NCBI GenBank assembly: GCA_951213105.1 | Contig: OX578136.1 | Location: 77,368,937 to 77,432,936 of the forward strand | DNA: 64,000 bases | Origin: Amaurobius ferox | Taxonomy: Eukaryota; Arthropoda; Arachnida; Araneae; Amaurobiidae | Reading direction: 5' to 3' | Shown here: positions 44,508 to 51,441 of the stretch, piece after piece | Layout: each line of letters starts with the position of its first letter | How positions within the stretch are numbered: the first letter of the stretch is position 1 | Made by a program: the position numbers and the translations under genes | The notes under the pieces: generated by a model | Told to the model about the DNA's origin: nothing | The model's input: only the letters and a program-made list of their open reading frames with translations | Database searches by the model: none

Positions 44508-45311
44508 ATGAATCAATTAGAGAAGGAACGCATCGAAAAGATAAAGGGGCAGATACTAGCCCAAAAAAGATTGGGTGAGTTACAAAAAGATCTCAGAAGA
44601 AAAAACGAGCAGCAGCTTCAAGACAAATTAGGTGTTCGAGAAACGTTAACAGAGTTTCATAAGCCTGTGACCGAACAGTTGGCTCAGCAGGAAGTATCGA
44701 GAAACGAGCAAATGAAAGCTGTTCATAAAGCTGTTCAGGATGTAATGCAGGAAATATCCATTCCATCGTTAGAATCCACAAGAATTCCTGAATTAGAATA
44801 TGGAATAAAAGATTTGGAGCGCACGATTTATAATTTAAACTTAAATAAGGATCTAGACGAGTCTTTCATCAGAAAAGAGGGTTTTGAATTGCCTTCAGAA
44901 TTAGTGAGCAAAAGTGAGGGCGAGCTGAATGAAATCATAAAACGTGCCAACGACAGAAATAAAGAATTCGGAACTAGAAAAGGGCCTATAAAGAAAGAAT
45001 GGATGAACGTCACAGAAGATAATGGAGATAGGAAAGAATATTTAAGAAAAGAGTTGGCCAAGTATAACCACAAAATTCAAATGATGAGGAACTATACAAA
45101 AGCACTCAAAACACTCAGGGATGGACATTATTATACAGGCGAGGGTATCGATGGGATGGAGCTGCTTTCGCGGCTGACGGATAAAAGATGTAGTGGGAGT
45201 AAAAGTAAAAAGCTCTACAATAAAATCGTTACTCTGTTGGATACGCTTTTAAAAAAGGGTGAGCTAACCAATGATTTTGTAAAAAGCTACTACGCAAAGT
45301 TTTTGAGCTAG
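44508..45311 (+). CDS. Coiled-coil protein of the Polinton virion block
   Basis: A 267-residue, highly charged and mostly helical protein. Residues 1-60 and 95-205 look like coiled coil. The last ~55 residues (ELLSRLTDKRCSGSKSKKLY, then LLDTLLKKGELTNDFVKSYY) match the C-terminal motif of a protein commonly encoded beside the capsid genes in Polintons. There the pattern is a 'GS..aGN' turn followed by a two-helix bundle. I do not know its function; a minor virion or scaffold role fits its place at the head of the plus-strand block. AGTAATAAAG precedes the ATG. There are no enzymatic motifs. Confidence 0.75.
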   Translation: MNQLEKERIEKIKGQILAQKRLGELQKDLRRKNEQQLQDKLGVRETLTEFHKPVTEQLAQQEVSRNEQMKAVHKAVQDVMQEISIPSLESTRIPELEYGIKDLERTIYNLNLNKDLDESFIRKEGFELPSELVSKSEGELNEIIKRANDRNKEFGTRKGPIKKEWMNVTEDNGDRKEYLRKELAKYNHKIQMMRNYTKALKTLRDGHYYTGEGIDGMELLSRLTDKRCSGSKSKKLYNKIVTLLDTLLKKGELTNDFVKSYYAKFLS

Positions 45312-45329
45312 CGAAAATTTTTCTCTGCA

Positions 45330-45337
45330 TATAATAA
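45330..45337 (+). promoter_or_regulatory. Late-type start motif TATAATAA
   Basis: It directly abuts the pX-like ATG at 45338 (GCATATAATAAATG). The protease downstream has no such motif of its own. Confidence 0.6.
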
Positions 45338-45721
45338 ATGAGTAACTACGTTAAAACAAAAGTACATCTGAGTGATCATCAGATCAACAAGTTAAAGACT
45401 GCACACAAGAAAAAAGAGGAGGTCACTTTACAGATCAATACCTCCAAGGCGCCAAATCATGATCTATATCTTACTCAAACACAGATCGAGCAACTAAAGA
45501 AGGGCAAACGCATAAAGATCAGCAAAACACAACTGGAGAAAAATGGTGGATTCTTGCCTTTTCTTATCCCCATTCTCACCACTTTGGCTACCGGTGCTCT
45601 TTCGGGGGCAGCTGGATGGGGAGCTAAAAAGATTATGGATAAAGTGAGCGGATCCGGTTGCAAGGGAAAGAAAAAAAAGGGGAAAGGCGTTCTACAAAAC
45701 TGGGAATCTCGAACAAACTGA
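45338..45721 (+). CDS. pX-like membrane-active virion peptide precursor
   Basis: A 127-residue protein. The polar N-terminal half (KVHLSDHQINKLKTAHKKKE, LYLTQTQIEQLKKGKRIKIS) matches the repeated 'ls..Q...l..g..i.l...' segments of adintovirus and Polinton pX-like proteins. A hydrophobic Gly/Ala-rich segment (GGFLPFLIPILTTLATGALS, about 70-100) then resembles a membrane-lytic helix, followed by a Lys-rich tail. In related viruses the precursor is cut by the viral protease. Its last 21 codons overlap the protease frame, and an A8 run there contains A_AAA_AAG in the correct phase for a -1 shift. Confidence 0.8.
   Translation: MSNYVKTKVHLSDHQINKLKTAHKKKEEVTLQINTSKAPNHDLYLTQTQIEQLKKGKRIKISKTQLEKNGGFLPFLIPILTTLATGALSGAAGWGAKKIMDKVSGSGCKGKKKKGKGVLQNWESRTN
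45673..45679 (+). promoter_or_regulatory. Candidate -1 frameshift site A_AAA_AAG (pX to protease)
   Basis: In the pX frame the codons are AAA AAA AAG followed by GGG. A -1 slip enters the protease frame, which stays open to 46158. The homologous N-terminus of the protease (LGISNKLIEEC) lies before its first ATG (45733), which supports entry from upstream. Confidence 0.55.
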
Positions 45722-46158
45722 TCGAGGAATGCATGAATGGTGAGAAAGGGTTTCGTGGCGTCTTCACATCTGACATGCTACCCAAAAAGATGAGAAAGTT
45801 TGAAAGTGGAATTATTAATTTAGACTTGTCGACAGGGCCTGGTACTCATTGGGTGGCCTACTACAACGATCCACATAATAATTTTGTAGAATATTTTGAT
45901 TCATTCGGAGACTACAAATATAACAATATTCCTTTAAAGGATGTCATTATCCCAGCAAACATATTTCGCTACCTGAGATCATCAAATAAGGAAGTTCGAT
46001 ACAATTCAAGCTTCCTGCAGAAACCCACATCTGACCGCTGTGGCTACTTCAGTATGACATACATAAAAAAGAGAAATAGAGGCCACCTTCCTTGGGACAT
46101 CTTGTACTCCCTAACTCAAGAACCAAGTGATCATAATGAGAAGAAAGTGCTACTTTAA
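45679..46158 (+). CDS. Adenain-like cysteine protease (maturation protease), in -1 frame of pX
   Basis: A viral maturation protease of the adenovirus/Polinton C5/Ulp1-like class. Visible motifs in order: FRGVFTSDMLP near the start, the catalytic histidine in GTHWVAYYND, the acidic residue in EYFDSFGD, and the cysteine in TSDRCGYFSM. The length fits the family (about 150-200 residues). No ATG precedes the conserved LGISNKL start. The only in-frame ATG upstream of the core is at 45733, 12 nt after the pX stop, and would give a slightly shortened but perhaps active enzyme by reinitiation. The alternative is -1 frameshifting at 45673-45679, or a missing A in the homopolymer. Processing of pX and other capsid precursors is the expected role. 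Hairpin T4 follows. Confidence 0.9.
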   Translation, partial: GERRSTKLGISNKLIEECMNGEKGFRGVFTSDMLPKKMRKFESGIINLDLSTGPGTHWVAYYNDPHNNFVEYFDSFGDYKYNNIPLKDVIIPANIFRYLRSSNKEVRYNSSFLQKPTSDRCGYFSMTYIKKRNRGHLPWDILYSLTQEPSDHNEKKVLL

Positions 46159-46171
46159 TGAAGCATGCGTG

Positions 46172-46203
46172 TTATTTTAATAGGTCAAAGCCTATTAAAA
46201 TAA
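46172..46203. terminator. 3' hairpin T4
   Basis: A perfect 13-bp stem (46172-46184 with 46191-46203; core TTATTTTAATAGG) and 6-nt loop, between the protease and penton-like genes. Confidence 0.65.
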
Positions 46204-46212
46204 AAAAATGCT

Positions 46213-46221
46213 TATAATAAA
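46213..46221 (+). promoter_or_regulatory. Late-type start motif TATAATAAA
   Basis: It directly abuts the ATG at 46222. Confidence 0.6.
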
Positions 46222-46911
46222 ATGACTCTGCTTATATTAAACTCAAAAGACTACCCAAAATCAGAAGACTTTACTGTCGAATACGCTACGCCTCTGAAGA
46301 TCAAGAGGGTTGCTTTGCAATCTTTTTCCTTATGGGTTTCATGGTTCAACATTTGCAAGGCCTACGAGAACAACAAGCTTTCATTCTACGATGGCAGCCT
46401 TTGGCATGATCTAACTATTCCTGATGGAAATTATACTCTGGGGGAGCTAAACGATTACATGACGACATACTTCAGGAACGAAAGTCCTCCCATACAGTTT
46501 GGCGTGATATTCGCTCGACAGAGATTTGTGATAAAACTGAAAGAACACTACAAGCTTGATTTATCGAAGAGTAAGCTTCATGAGATTTTAGGCTTTGAAC
46601 CAAAGGTTTACGAAGAAGTGAAACAAGAAGCCAAGTACGTGGCTAACATCTCTAGAAGCGTCGATGATATTCATATCCATTGCGATATAATAGAGGGCGC
46701 TTATTTGAACCAATTTGCATCGGAAGTTATCCATTCTTTCACGCCGGCGCAAGAGCCAGGTAGTTTGCTCTCTAAAGATTTTGACAGACCCATCTTTTTT
46801 AAGACAAAGAGTAACCACGTATACAGGATCAGGATGCGTCTGACCAATCAGGACGGTGTACCAATTAACCTCAATAATCAGAGAGTTCTTTACAGGTTGT
46901 TGGTGGAGTGA
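46222..46911 (+). CDS. Minor capsid (penton-like) protein
   Basis: A 229-residue protein with the position and layout of the Polinton single-jelly-roll minor capsid protein, the penton of double-jelly-roll virions. It is predicted to be mostly beta. The N-terminal strands (FTVEYATPLKIKRVALQSFS) lead to the conserved IPDGNYTLGELNDYM segment. A LGF-containing turn, the IHIHCDIIEG strand and a C-terminal MRLTNQDGVPINLNNQRVLY hairpin follow. These landmarks recur in the family. It sits directly before the small basic ORF and the major capsid gene and carries the late-type start motif. No catalytic residues. Confidence 0.85.
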   Translation: MTLLILNSKDYPKSEDFTVEYATPLKIKRVALQSFSLWVSWFNICKAYENNKLSFYDGSLWHDLTIPDGNYTLGELNDYMTTYFRNESPPIQFGVIFARQRFVIKLKEHYKLDLSKSKLHEILGFEPKVYEEVKQEAKYVANISRSVDDIHIHCDIIEGAYLNQFASEVIHSFTPAQEPGSLLSKDFDRPIFFKTKSNHVYRIRMRLTNQDGVPINLNNQRVLYRLLVE

Positions 46912-46935
46912 AGAAAATTTTTGTACTTACAATAA

Positions 46936-47166
46936 ATGAACAGACATAGACTTTACGGAGCAAGCAAGAGGATACAAGGCCGAGGCTTCTTTGGGAGAAA
47001 GCTTTTGAACGTAGCTATGAAAGAGGTTGAACAAGAGGTGCAGCAAGCAGTGAATAGTAAATTGGAGTCAATCCTTAATAAATCCATTAGAAGAGGCGCA
47101 GGCTTAAAAGTAGTGAATGAAGATAAATTAGAAGCTATCCTTGCAAAGAATATGAAGCGAAAATAA
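46936..47166 (+). CDS. Small basic protein in the capsid block
   Basis: A 76-residue lysine/arginine-rich protein with a central amphipathic helix (KEVEQEVQQAVNSKLESILN). The short length, charge and place between penton-like and major capsid genes suggest a core or cement peptide. No recognised domain. TTACAATAA, a weak form of the start motif, precedes the ATG. Confidence 0.65.
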   Translation: MNRHRLYGASKRIQGRGFFGRKLLNVAMKEVEQEVQQAVNSKLESILNKSIRRGAGLKVVNEDKLEAILAKNMKRK

Positions 47167-47176
47167 TTTTACTGCA

Positions 47177-47186
47177 TATAATAAAG
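47177..47186 (+). promoter_or_regulatory. Late-type start motif TATAATAAAG
   Basis: It directly abuts the major capsid ATG at 47187. Confidence 0.6.
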
Positions 47187-48539
47187 ATGAACAATATTTG
47201 GGAATTAAAACAAACGTCAGAAGACGTCGTCCGAGACATAGAAAGTTTTGAGTACAGAGAAATTAAAGAAACGCACAGCACTCAGGATACGAGTGAAGAT
47301 GCCACGTATAACTTTCACATACTCGACACAAACGCTAAAATTCTCTACTCCAAAGGATATATTCACCAAGAACTCAGAGTCGTAAAAGGAAACGGAGATT
47401 CTGTAGGGGAAGAGAACGTGACATTGGTGAATGGTGGAGGTTTACTCAGGAGAAGTATCATGACCGTCGGTGCATACGAGATAGATTCAGATGTGCATGA
47501 AACATCCTTGATGCTTCAGGTTATGGGTTTAATTAACTTCACACCTGATTATACAACTTCGGAAGCGACCAATATGTTTTACTATATAGATACCTCTGAT
47601 TCTGCCGAGAGAGGGTCGTTCAAGTTTAACGGTACCCTCACCGATGCTACAACAATAACAAATTTTTTCGCTAACTTAAGAGTGAATGATGAGCGTAACG
47701 AAGGTTTTGCCAAAAGATGGATATATACCCGAGATAGTCAGTCTGTGCACATATTTATACCACTCAAATACATTTTCGGCTTCCTCAAAGATTATGAAAA
47801 AGTCATTACAGGCTTTGACGTAAAATTTCAGTTTCAAAGAAACAGTCACAAGAACATGCTGTATACAAATGCACAAAATCCTAATTATAAAGTACAAGTC
47901 AAGAAACTTTCGCTTTGGCTACCTTATGTTAAATTCAATTCTTCTGTTGATGGTCAGTTTACAAAATTGATTCTGTCGGACCAATCCATCGACCTTAACT
48001 GGAGGCAACCGAGAGTAGTCAAATCCAACATTTTAGAAAATAGCAGCGGATCATGCAACATACCCGCCACGACTGATGAAGTGATGAGCCTTTACGTTGT
48101 GCCCCAATATGATGAAAGAAACGAAAACTTTTCTCAAAACAACATGCTGTTTGATAACTTAGACATGATTGATTGCTGGCTTATGGTCAATAACGTGAGG
48201 GTGCCAAACATCAACTATACTATGGACTTTGAGAAAAAAGATTATTCGAGACTCTACGCTGCTCTCTTAGATGCAGGACTTAACAATCTCACTTCCGAGA
48301 CCGGCTGTCTCATCAACTATGAAACCTTCAGAAGTCTCTATCCAATCATATGCTTCAACTTATCTTTTCACGAGCCGTACGTAAATGTTAGCAACCTGAT
48401 GATTGAATTTCACTGGAGACTGAAGAGCAGCCCCCAGAATAAGAAGTATGTATTTTACTTTGTTTTGATCGAGAGAAAGAGATGCAAACTCAATATGGCA
48501 GAAAAGAAGATCACAATGTTGAATACTTTAAGGATGTGA
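47187..48539 (+). CDS. Double-jelly-roll major capsid protein
   Basis: A 450-residue, beta-rich protein in the place of the hexon-like major capsid gene of Polintons. Family features: an N-terminal segment with NFHILDTNAKILYSKGYI, then NVTLVNGGGLLRRSIMTVGA, the 'variable, N, lh..f..v.v..ng' region that pairs the first jelly roll with its partner. A second strand set from about 220 includes FLKDYEKVITGFDVKFQFQR, and a YVNVSNLMIEFHWRLKSS strand set lies near the end. The protein would form trimeric capsomers. No frameshifts. Start motif TATAATAAAG upstream; hairpin T5 21 bp after the stop. The assignment rests on synteny, size and the landmarks above. Confidence 0.87.
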   Translation: MNNIWELKQTSEDVVRDIESFEYREIKETHSTQDTSEDATYNFHILDTNAKILYSKGYIHQELRVVKGNGDSVGEENVTLVNGGGLLRRSIMTVGAYEIDSDVHETSLMLQVMGLINFTPDYTTSEATNMFYYIDTSDSAERGSFKFNGTLTDATTITNFFANLRVNDERNEGFAKRWIYTRDSQSVHIFIPLKYIFGFLKDYEKVITGFDVKFQFQRNSHKNMLYTNAQNPNYKVQVKKLSLWLPYVKFNSSVDGQFTKLILSDQSIDLNWRQPRVVKSNILENSSGSCNIPATTDEVMSLYVVPQYDERNENFSQNNMLFDNLDMIDCWLMVNNVRVPNINYTMDFEKKDYSRLYAALLDAGLNNLTSETGCLINYETFRSLYPIICFNLSFHEPYVNVSNLMIEFHWRLKSSPQNKKYVFYFVLIERKRCKLNMAEKKITMLNTLRM

Positions 48540-48559
48540 ACTCAACAGATTACTTTAGA

Positions 48560-48585
48560 TTTTAATAGATTACGATCTATTAAAA
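48560..48585. terminator. 3' hairpin T5
   Basis: A perfect 11-bp stem TTTTAATAGAT with its complement and a 4-nt TACG loop, between the major capsid and fibre genes. Confidence 0.65.
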
Positions 48586-48591
48586 ACTTAT

Positions 48592-48605
48592 TTATAATAA
48601 TAAAG
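48592..48605 (+). promoter_or_regulatory. Late-type start motif TATAATAATAAAG
   Basis: It abuts the fibre ATG at 48606; the motif is extended by one extra AAT. Confidence 0.55.
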
Positions 48606-49448
48606 ATGGCTTGGTTTCCTTTTGGAATATACTACCCTAGAAAAGCAGTGGGTCTTCGCGGTCCACCTGGAATAGGGTTTAAACTCACAGACGATGGGAA
48701 TTATGATATGGAAAATAAGGTGCTCAAAAACTGTCACAACCCAGTTGATGATCAGGATGTTTCAACTAAACATTTTGTTCAGACAGAGTCAGAAAAGAAT
48801 TACTTTGGTTTAAGACAAATCATTGAAGACAGTAAAAACAATTTTAATGATAGTTTCTTAAATTTTGTTCGTGAAACAGCTGAAAGGATAAAAAATCTGG
48901 ATAGTGCTCTTAGAGGTGAAATTGCTGATAGTGTTTCTAAATTAGATGACAGATTCTTGAGATTAAATGGTAGAAGACCCATTGACGCTAAAGGTAAAAG
49001 GATAGGTAATGTCGCGGACCCTATTGAAGACATGAATGCGGTTAATAAAAAGTACTTGGAAAACTATGTTGACAATAAAGTATGTTATGCAACCACCGCA
49101 TCAGGATACATAACTATTAGACCTAGTACCAATGCGAATGCCGTTATTTTTACGAAGTTTTCCGGTGATGCTTTGAACTCAGAATGTAAATTCTCTCGGA
49201 ACGGTTTTTTTAGACTGGGATTGTACCTTGACCCTCAAAATATAATCGATGAATTAATCGTTGTTAAGTTATCCATTAATAACAAGCAGTACGTTCACAA
49301 AATGAAAGTAGCCACTGAATTCGTGTTAATTCTCGGAGAGGTTAAACAAGATGACCAGTTAAAGATTTTCTTACGATGTGATGCTGAGTTCACAGTTCAA
49401 CCATTTCTAAAAATTGAAGAAATCAAGTGGACACTCCAGATGCCGTAA
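48606..49448 (+). CDS. Fibre-like trimeric attachment protein
   Basis: A 280-residue protein. The first ~25 residues include a collagen-like GLRGPPGIG. Two copies of a motif typical of phage and viral fibres follow: DGNYDMENKVLKNCHNPVDD with STKHFV (about 37-66) and IDAKGKRIGNVADPIEDMNA with NKKYLENYV (about 120-150). A coiled-coil stretch (about 70-115) separates them. The C-terminal ~110 residues are beta-rich (FSRNGFFRLGLYL, VVKLSINNKQYVHKM, FLRCDAEFTVQPFLKIEEIK), like a TNF/C1q-type jelly-roll head. The layout of thin shaft plus globular head suggests a host-cell attachment fibre. It is the last gene of the virion block. I infer the role from architecture, not from a close relative. Confidence 0.7.
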   Translation: MAWFPFGIYYPRKAVGLRGPPGIGFKLTDDGNYDMENKVLKNCHNPVDDQDVSTKHFVQTESEKNYFGLRQIIEDSKNNFNDSFLNFVRETAERIKNLDSALRGEIADSVSKLDDRFLRLNGRRPIDAKGKRIGNVADPIEDMNAVNKKYLENYVDNKVCYATTASGYITIRPSTNANAVIFTKFSGDALNSECKFSRNGFFRLGLYLDPQNIIDELIVVKLSINNKQYVHKMKVATEFVLILGEVKQDDQLKIFLRCDAEFTVQPFLKIEEIKWTLQMP

Positions 49449-49508
49449 AAAAATGAATACGTCCGATATTGTATCTAAACTGATTGCTAACGTTCTATAG
49501 ACATTCAC

Positions 49509-49532
49509 TTTTAATGATTTATATCATTAAAA
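49509..49532. terminator. 3' hairpin T6
   Basis: A perfect 10-bp stem TTTTAATGAT with its complement and 4-nt loop, 60 bp after the fibre stop. Confidence 0.6.
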
Positions 49533-49717
49533 CTGTTTATGAACCCCCAGCTATTCTTTTATAAGTTTGACAATTGTTTCAAACTGATCATGCAACTTCT
49601 TCAAAGATTTATTCATTTCTGAAATGTCACCGCTTAAAACATCGAATTGGAGATACTGATAAAGAATTCTATAGCGAAATATCTCAGACTCATTCATTTA
49701 TTTATATTTTGTTTTCT

Positions 49718-50262
49718 TTAAATCAGATAAAATACGAAGCCGCTTGGAGAGTTTCGACCTTGTTTCGACTTCCTGCTTTCATAACGTCTGTAGCGAGCGC
49801 TGACCTTGACTAACATCTCTTCCTCTTTAAAGAAGAGTTCTCTCAGAGGTAGAAAAAAGCGGAGATTACTAGAATCAAAAGGAGATGGCAGCACCATACG
49901 GGGAGTGATTCTCGCAAAAGCATAGAACTCCACTGAGATCCAAGAGGCGATGTCAAGAATGAGTTCTTTTCGAACATACTGCCCAGAGATCTGTTTGTTA
50001 AGAGGATCATTGTTCTGTTCTCTTATCTCGTAAAAGCTGCGGTCGTGATCACGACTGCAGCTTTTATGGTAACTTATTAATCTCATAAGACCCGACGTTG
50101 CGATCACAGCGTTGGCTATAGTACTTTAATAGTCGTTTTGACTTTTCAAGCATCGACCAGTTTCGAAAACGTTTATTCGCATCATTACAGAGCTTTGTAG
50201 CGTTAAAGTACCCCGTGCTCTTATCAATCACCAGCCTAAAGCCACCGAAGTTCTTATTTTAA
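49718..50262 (-). pseudogene. KilA-N domain gene, broken
   Basis: On the minus strand, from about 50262, a frame encodes FRLVIDKSTGYFNATKLCND, then RFRNWSMLEKSKRLLKYY and a YEI block. After a disruption the frame at 49718-50107 carries YEIREQNNDPLNKQISGQYV followed by ELILDIASWISVEFY. These are the successive parts of a KilA-N DNA-binding domain as found in large DNA viruses of insects (iridoviruses, ascoviruses, baculovirus Bro-like proteins). The break coincides with a 36-bp near-perfect palindrome (50031-50066), and the YEI block appears on both sides of it, suggesting an insertion/duplication. There is no ATG at the start; a TAA lies directly upstream. The C-terminal domain is not recognisable. 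KilA-N genes move often between DNA viruses, so capture by the Polinton is likely. Confidence 0.8.
50031..50066. repeat. 36-bp near-perfect palindrome
   Basis: 17 of 18 base pairs match around the centre TGA|TCA. It interrupts the KilA-N reading frame. Confidence 0.85.
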
Positions 50263-50327
50263 GTGTTATTTTTGAAGATTTTAGCCTGTGGTGTAAAGGT
50301 TAAATAAAAGGTATGAGTAAATATCGA

Positions 50328-50681
50328 TGGGTACCCTTGGCTGAACGGTTAGCGCGCAGGACTCTTAACATCTAGGTCCCAGGTTCAAATCCCGACCTCT
50401 CCCGGGTTGTTAATCAATCCGGGTTGATGGTTTATTGAACTATACCGAGCCAAAAATGACATGTCGACTACTTCCGTCGTTGAACCAAAGAAGTAGCATC
50501 CTTCGATTAAATAATAAGTGGTGGGTTGAGACTGTGGTCCTATGTCCTGAATGTTTAATGAGTTGCTTCAGTGGCGGCAGGCTCAGAGTGTACTTGGTCT
50601 TGAATTCGGCTCATCAAGAAGGGCCCCTTGGTGGGTCGAATTTGAGATTGAGTATACTCTGAGCCTGCCGGGAGGCATTTT
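50328..50681 (+). ncRNA. Candidate Pol III unit: tRNA-like head plus long RNA hairpin
   Basis: An A-box-like TGGCTGAACGG (50338-50348) and a B-box-like GGTTCAAATCC (50382-50392) lie at tRNA spacing, but the cloverleaf is degenerate. A 9-bp stem follows at 50401-50423. A long hairpin then pairs 50575-50618 with 50627-50670: 44 consecutive pairs, 34 Watson-Crick and 10 G.U on the plus strand, with an 8-nt loop. The first TTTT after the B box is at 50678-50681, right after the hairpin. A tRNA-type promoter, hairpin and terminator in that order resemble viral tRNA-linked pre-miRNA genes. The alternative is a SINE unrelated in body to those at 12213 and 56685. Confidence 0.45.
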
Positions 50682-50688
50682 GCAAAAA

Positions 50689-50718
50689 TTTTTAATGAAT
50701 GTTCTCAATCATTAAAAA
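50689..50718. terminator. 3' hairpin T7
   Basis: A 10-bp stem TTTTTAATGA with its complement and a 10-nt loop, directly after the tRNA-like/hairpin unit. It has the same TTTTAAT core as T3-T6. Confidence 0.55.
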
Positions 50719-50760
50719 TAAAATCAGCCAACACTGCGATCACAGCGTCGGGTGCTTATG

Positions 50761-51435
50761 AATGCTTAAAATATTGTCTCATCCGCGGAAAAGAGGGTGC
50801 TCGTCTCAGGGGGTACCCTTCGGGGGTCAACGACTTTTCGCTGATTTCTAAAAGTGGGTTCTGAAAGAGTCCTATGGGGTTGTCTTATACCATTGTTTTA
50901 AAAAGGGGGTGGAGATTTAATGGAGGGGCTGAGAGCCATTCCTTTCTAAAAGTGGGTCTGATTTTAATGGAGGGGCTGAGAACCATTCCTTTCTAAAAGT
51001 GGGTCTGATTTTAATGGAGGGGCTGAGAGCCATTCCTTTCTAAAAGTGGGTCTGATTTTTATAGGTGTTTGAGAGCCATTGTTTTTAAAAGTGGGTCTGA
51101 TTTTAATGGAGGGGCTGAGAGCCATTCCTTTCTAAAAGTGGGTCTGATTTTAATGGAGGGGCTGAGAGCCATTCCTTTCTAAAAGTGGGTCTGATTTTAA
51201 TGGAGGGGCTGAGAGCCATTCCTTTCTAAAAGTGGGTCTGATTTTTATAGGTGTTTGAGAGCCATTGTTTTTTAAAAGTGGGTGGAAATTTTATGGGGTT
51301 TTGAGTGCTATTACTTTCTAAAAGGGGGTGGAGATTTAATGGAGGGGCTGAGAGCCATTCCTTTCTAAAAGTGGGTGGAGTTTTTTTATGGAGGTGTTTA
51401 TGGGTCTGGTCCAGCTCTGTCAATCCCACACTACT
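50761..51435 (-). repeat. Polinton right terminal inverted repeat, 675 bp
   Basis: Inverted counterpart of 35363-36271 with fewer 47-bp units. It starts at AATGCTTAAAATATT and ends CCCACACTACT. The short stretch just inside it (about 50731-50760) resembles a scrap of the KilA-N coding sequence in plus orientation. Confidence 0.95.
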
Positions 51436-51441
51436 GTTGAG

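Larger units (their letters stand above)
35363..51435. mobile_element. Complete Polinton/Maverick (adintovirus-like) element, 16,073 bp
   Basis: The outer ends are AGTAGTGTGGGATTGACAGA and its reverse complement. The 6-bp duplication GTTGAG lies at 35357-35362 and 51436-51441, the size typical of Polintons. The element encodes the full replication, integration, packaging and capsid set of the group: pPolB, retroviral-type integrase, FtsK/HerA ATPase, adenain-like protease, penton-like and double-jelly-roll capsid proteins. It also has a phospholipase A2 and a fibre. The intact large ORFs and perfect duplication indicate a recent insertion. Whether it forms virions cannot be told from sequence. 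Confidence 0.97.

Noticed and set aside
47676..47897. Antisense ORFs inside Polinton genes (also 44593, 44828, 45475, 48800, 42672)
   Set aside because: Shadows of real genes in other frames without start motifs or homology.
49453..49500. 15-codon ORF after the fibre gene
   Set aside because: Too short and without motif or homologue; probably chance.
50328..50402. Functional tRNA gene
   Set aside because: A and B boxes are present but acceptor, anticodon and T stems do not pair well, so it is called tRNA-like only.
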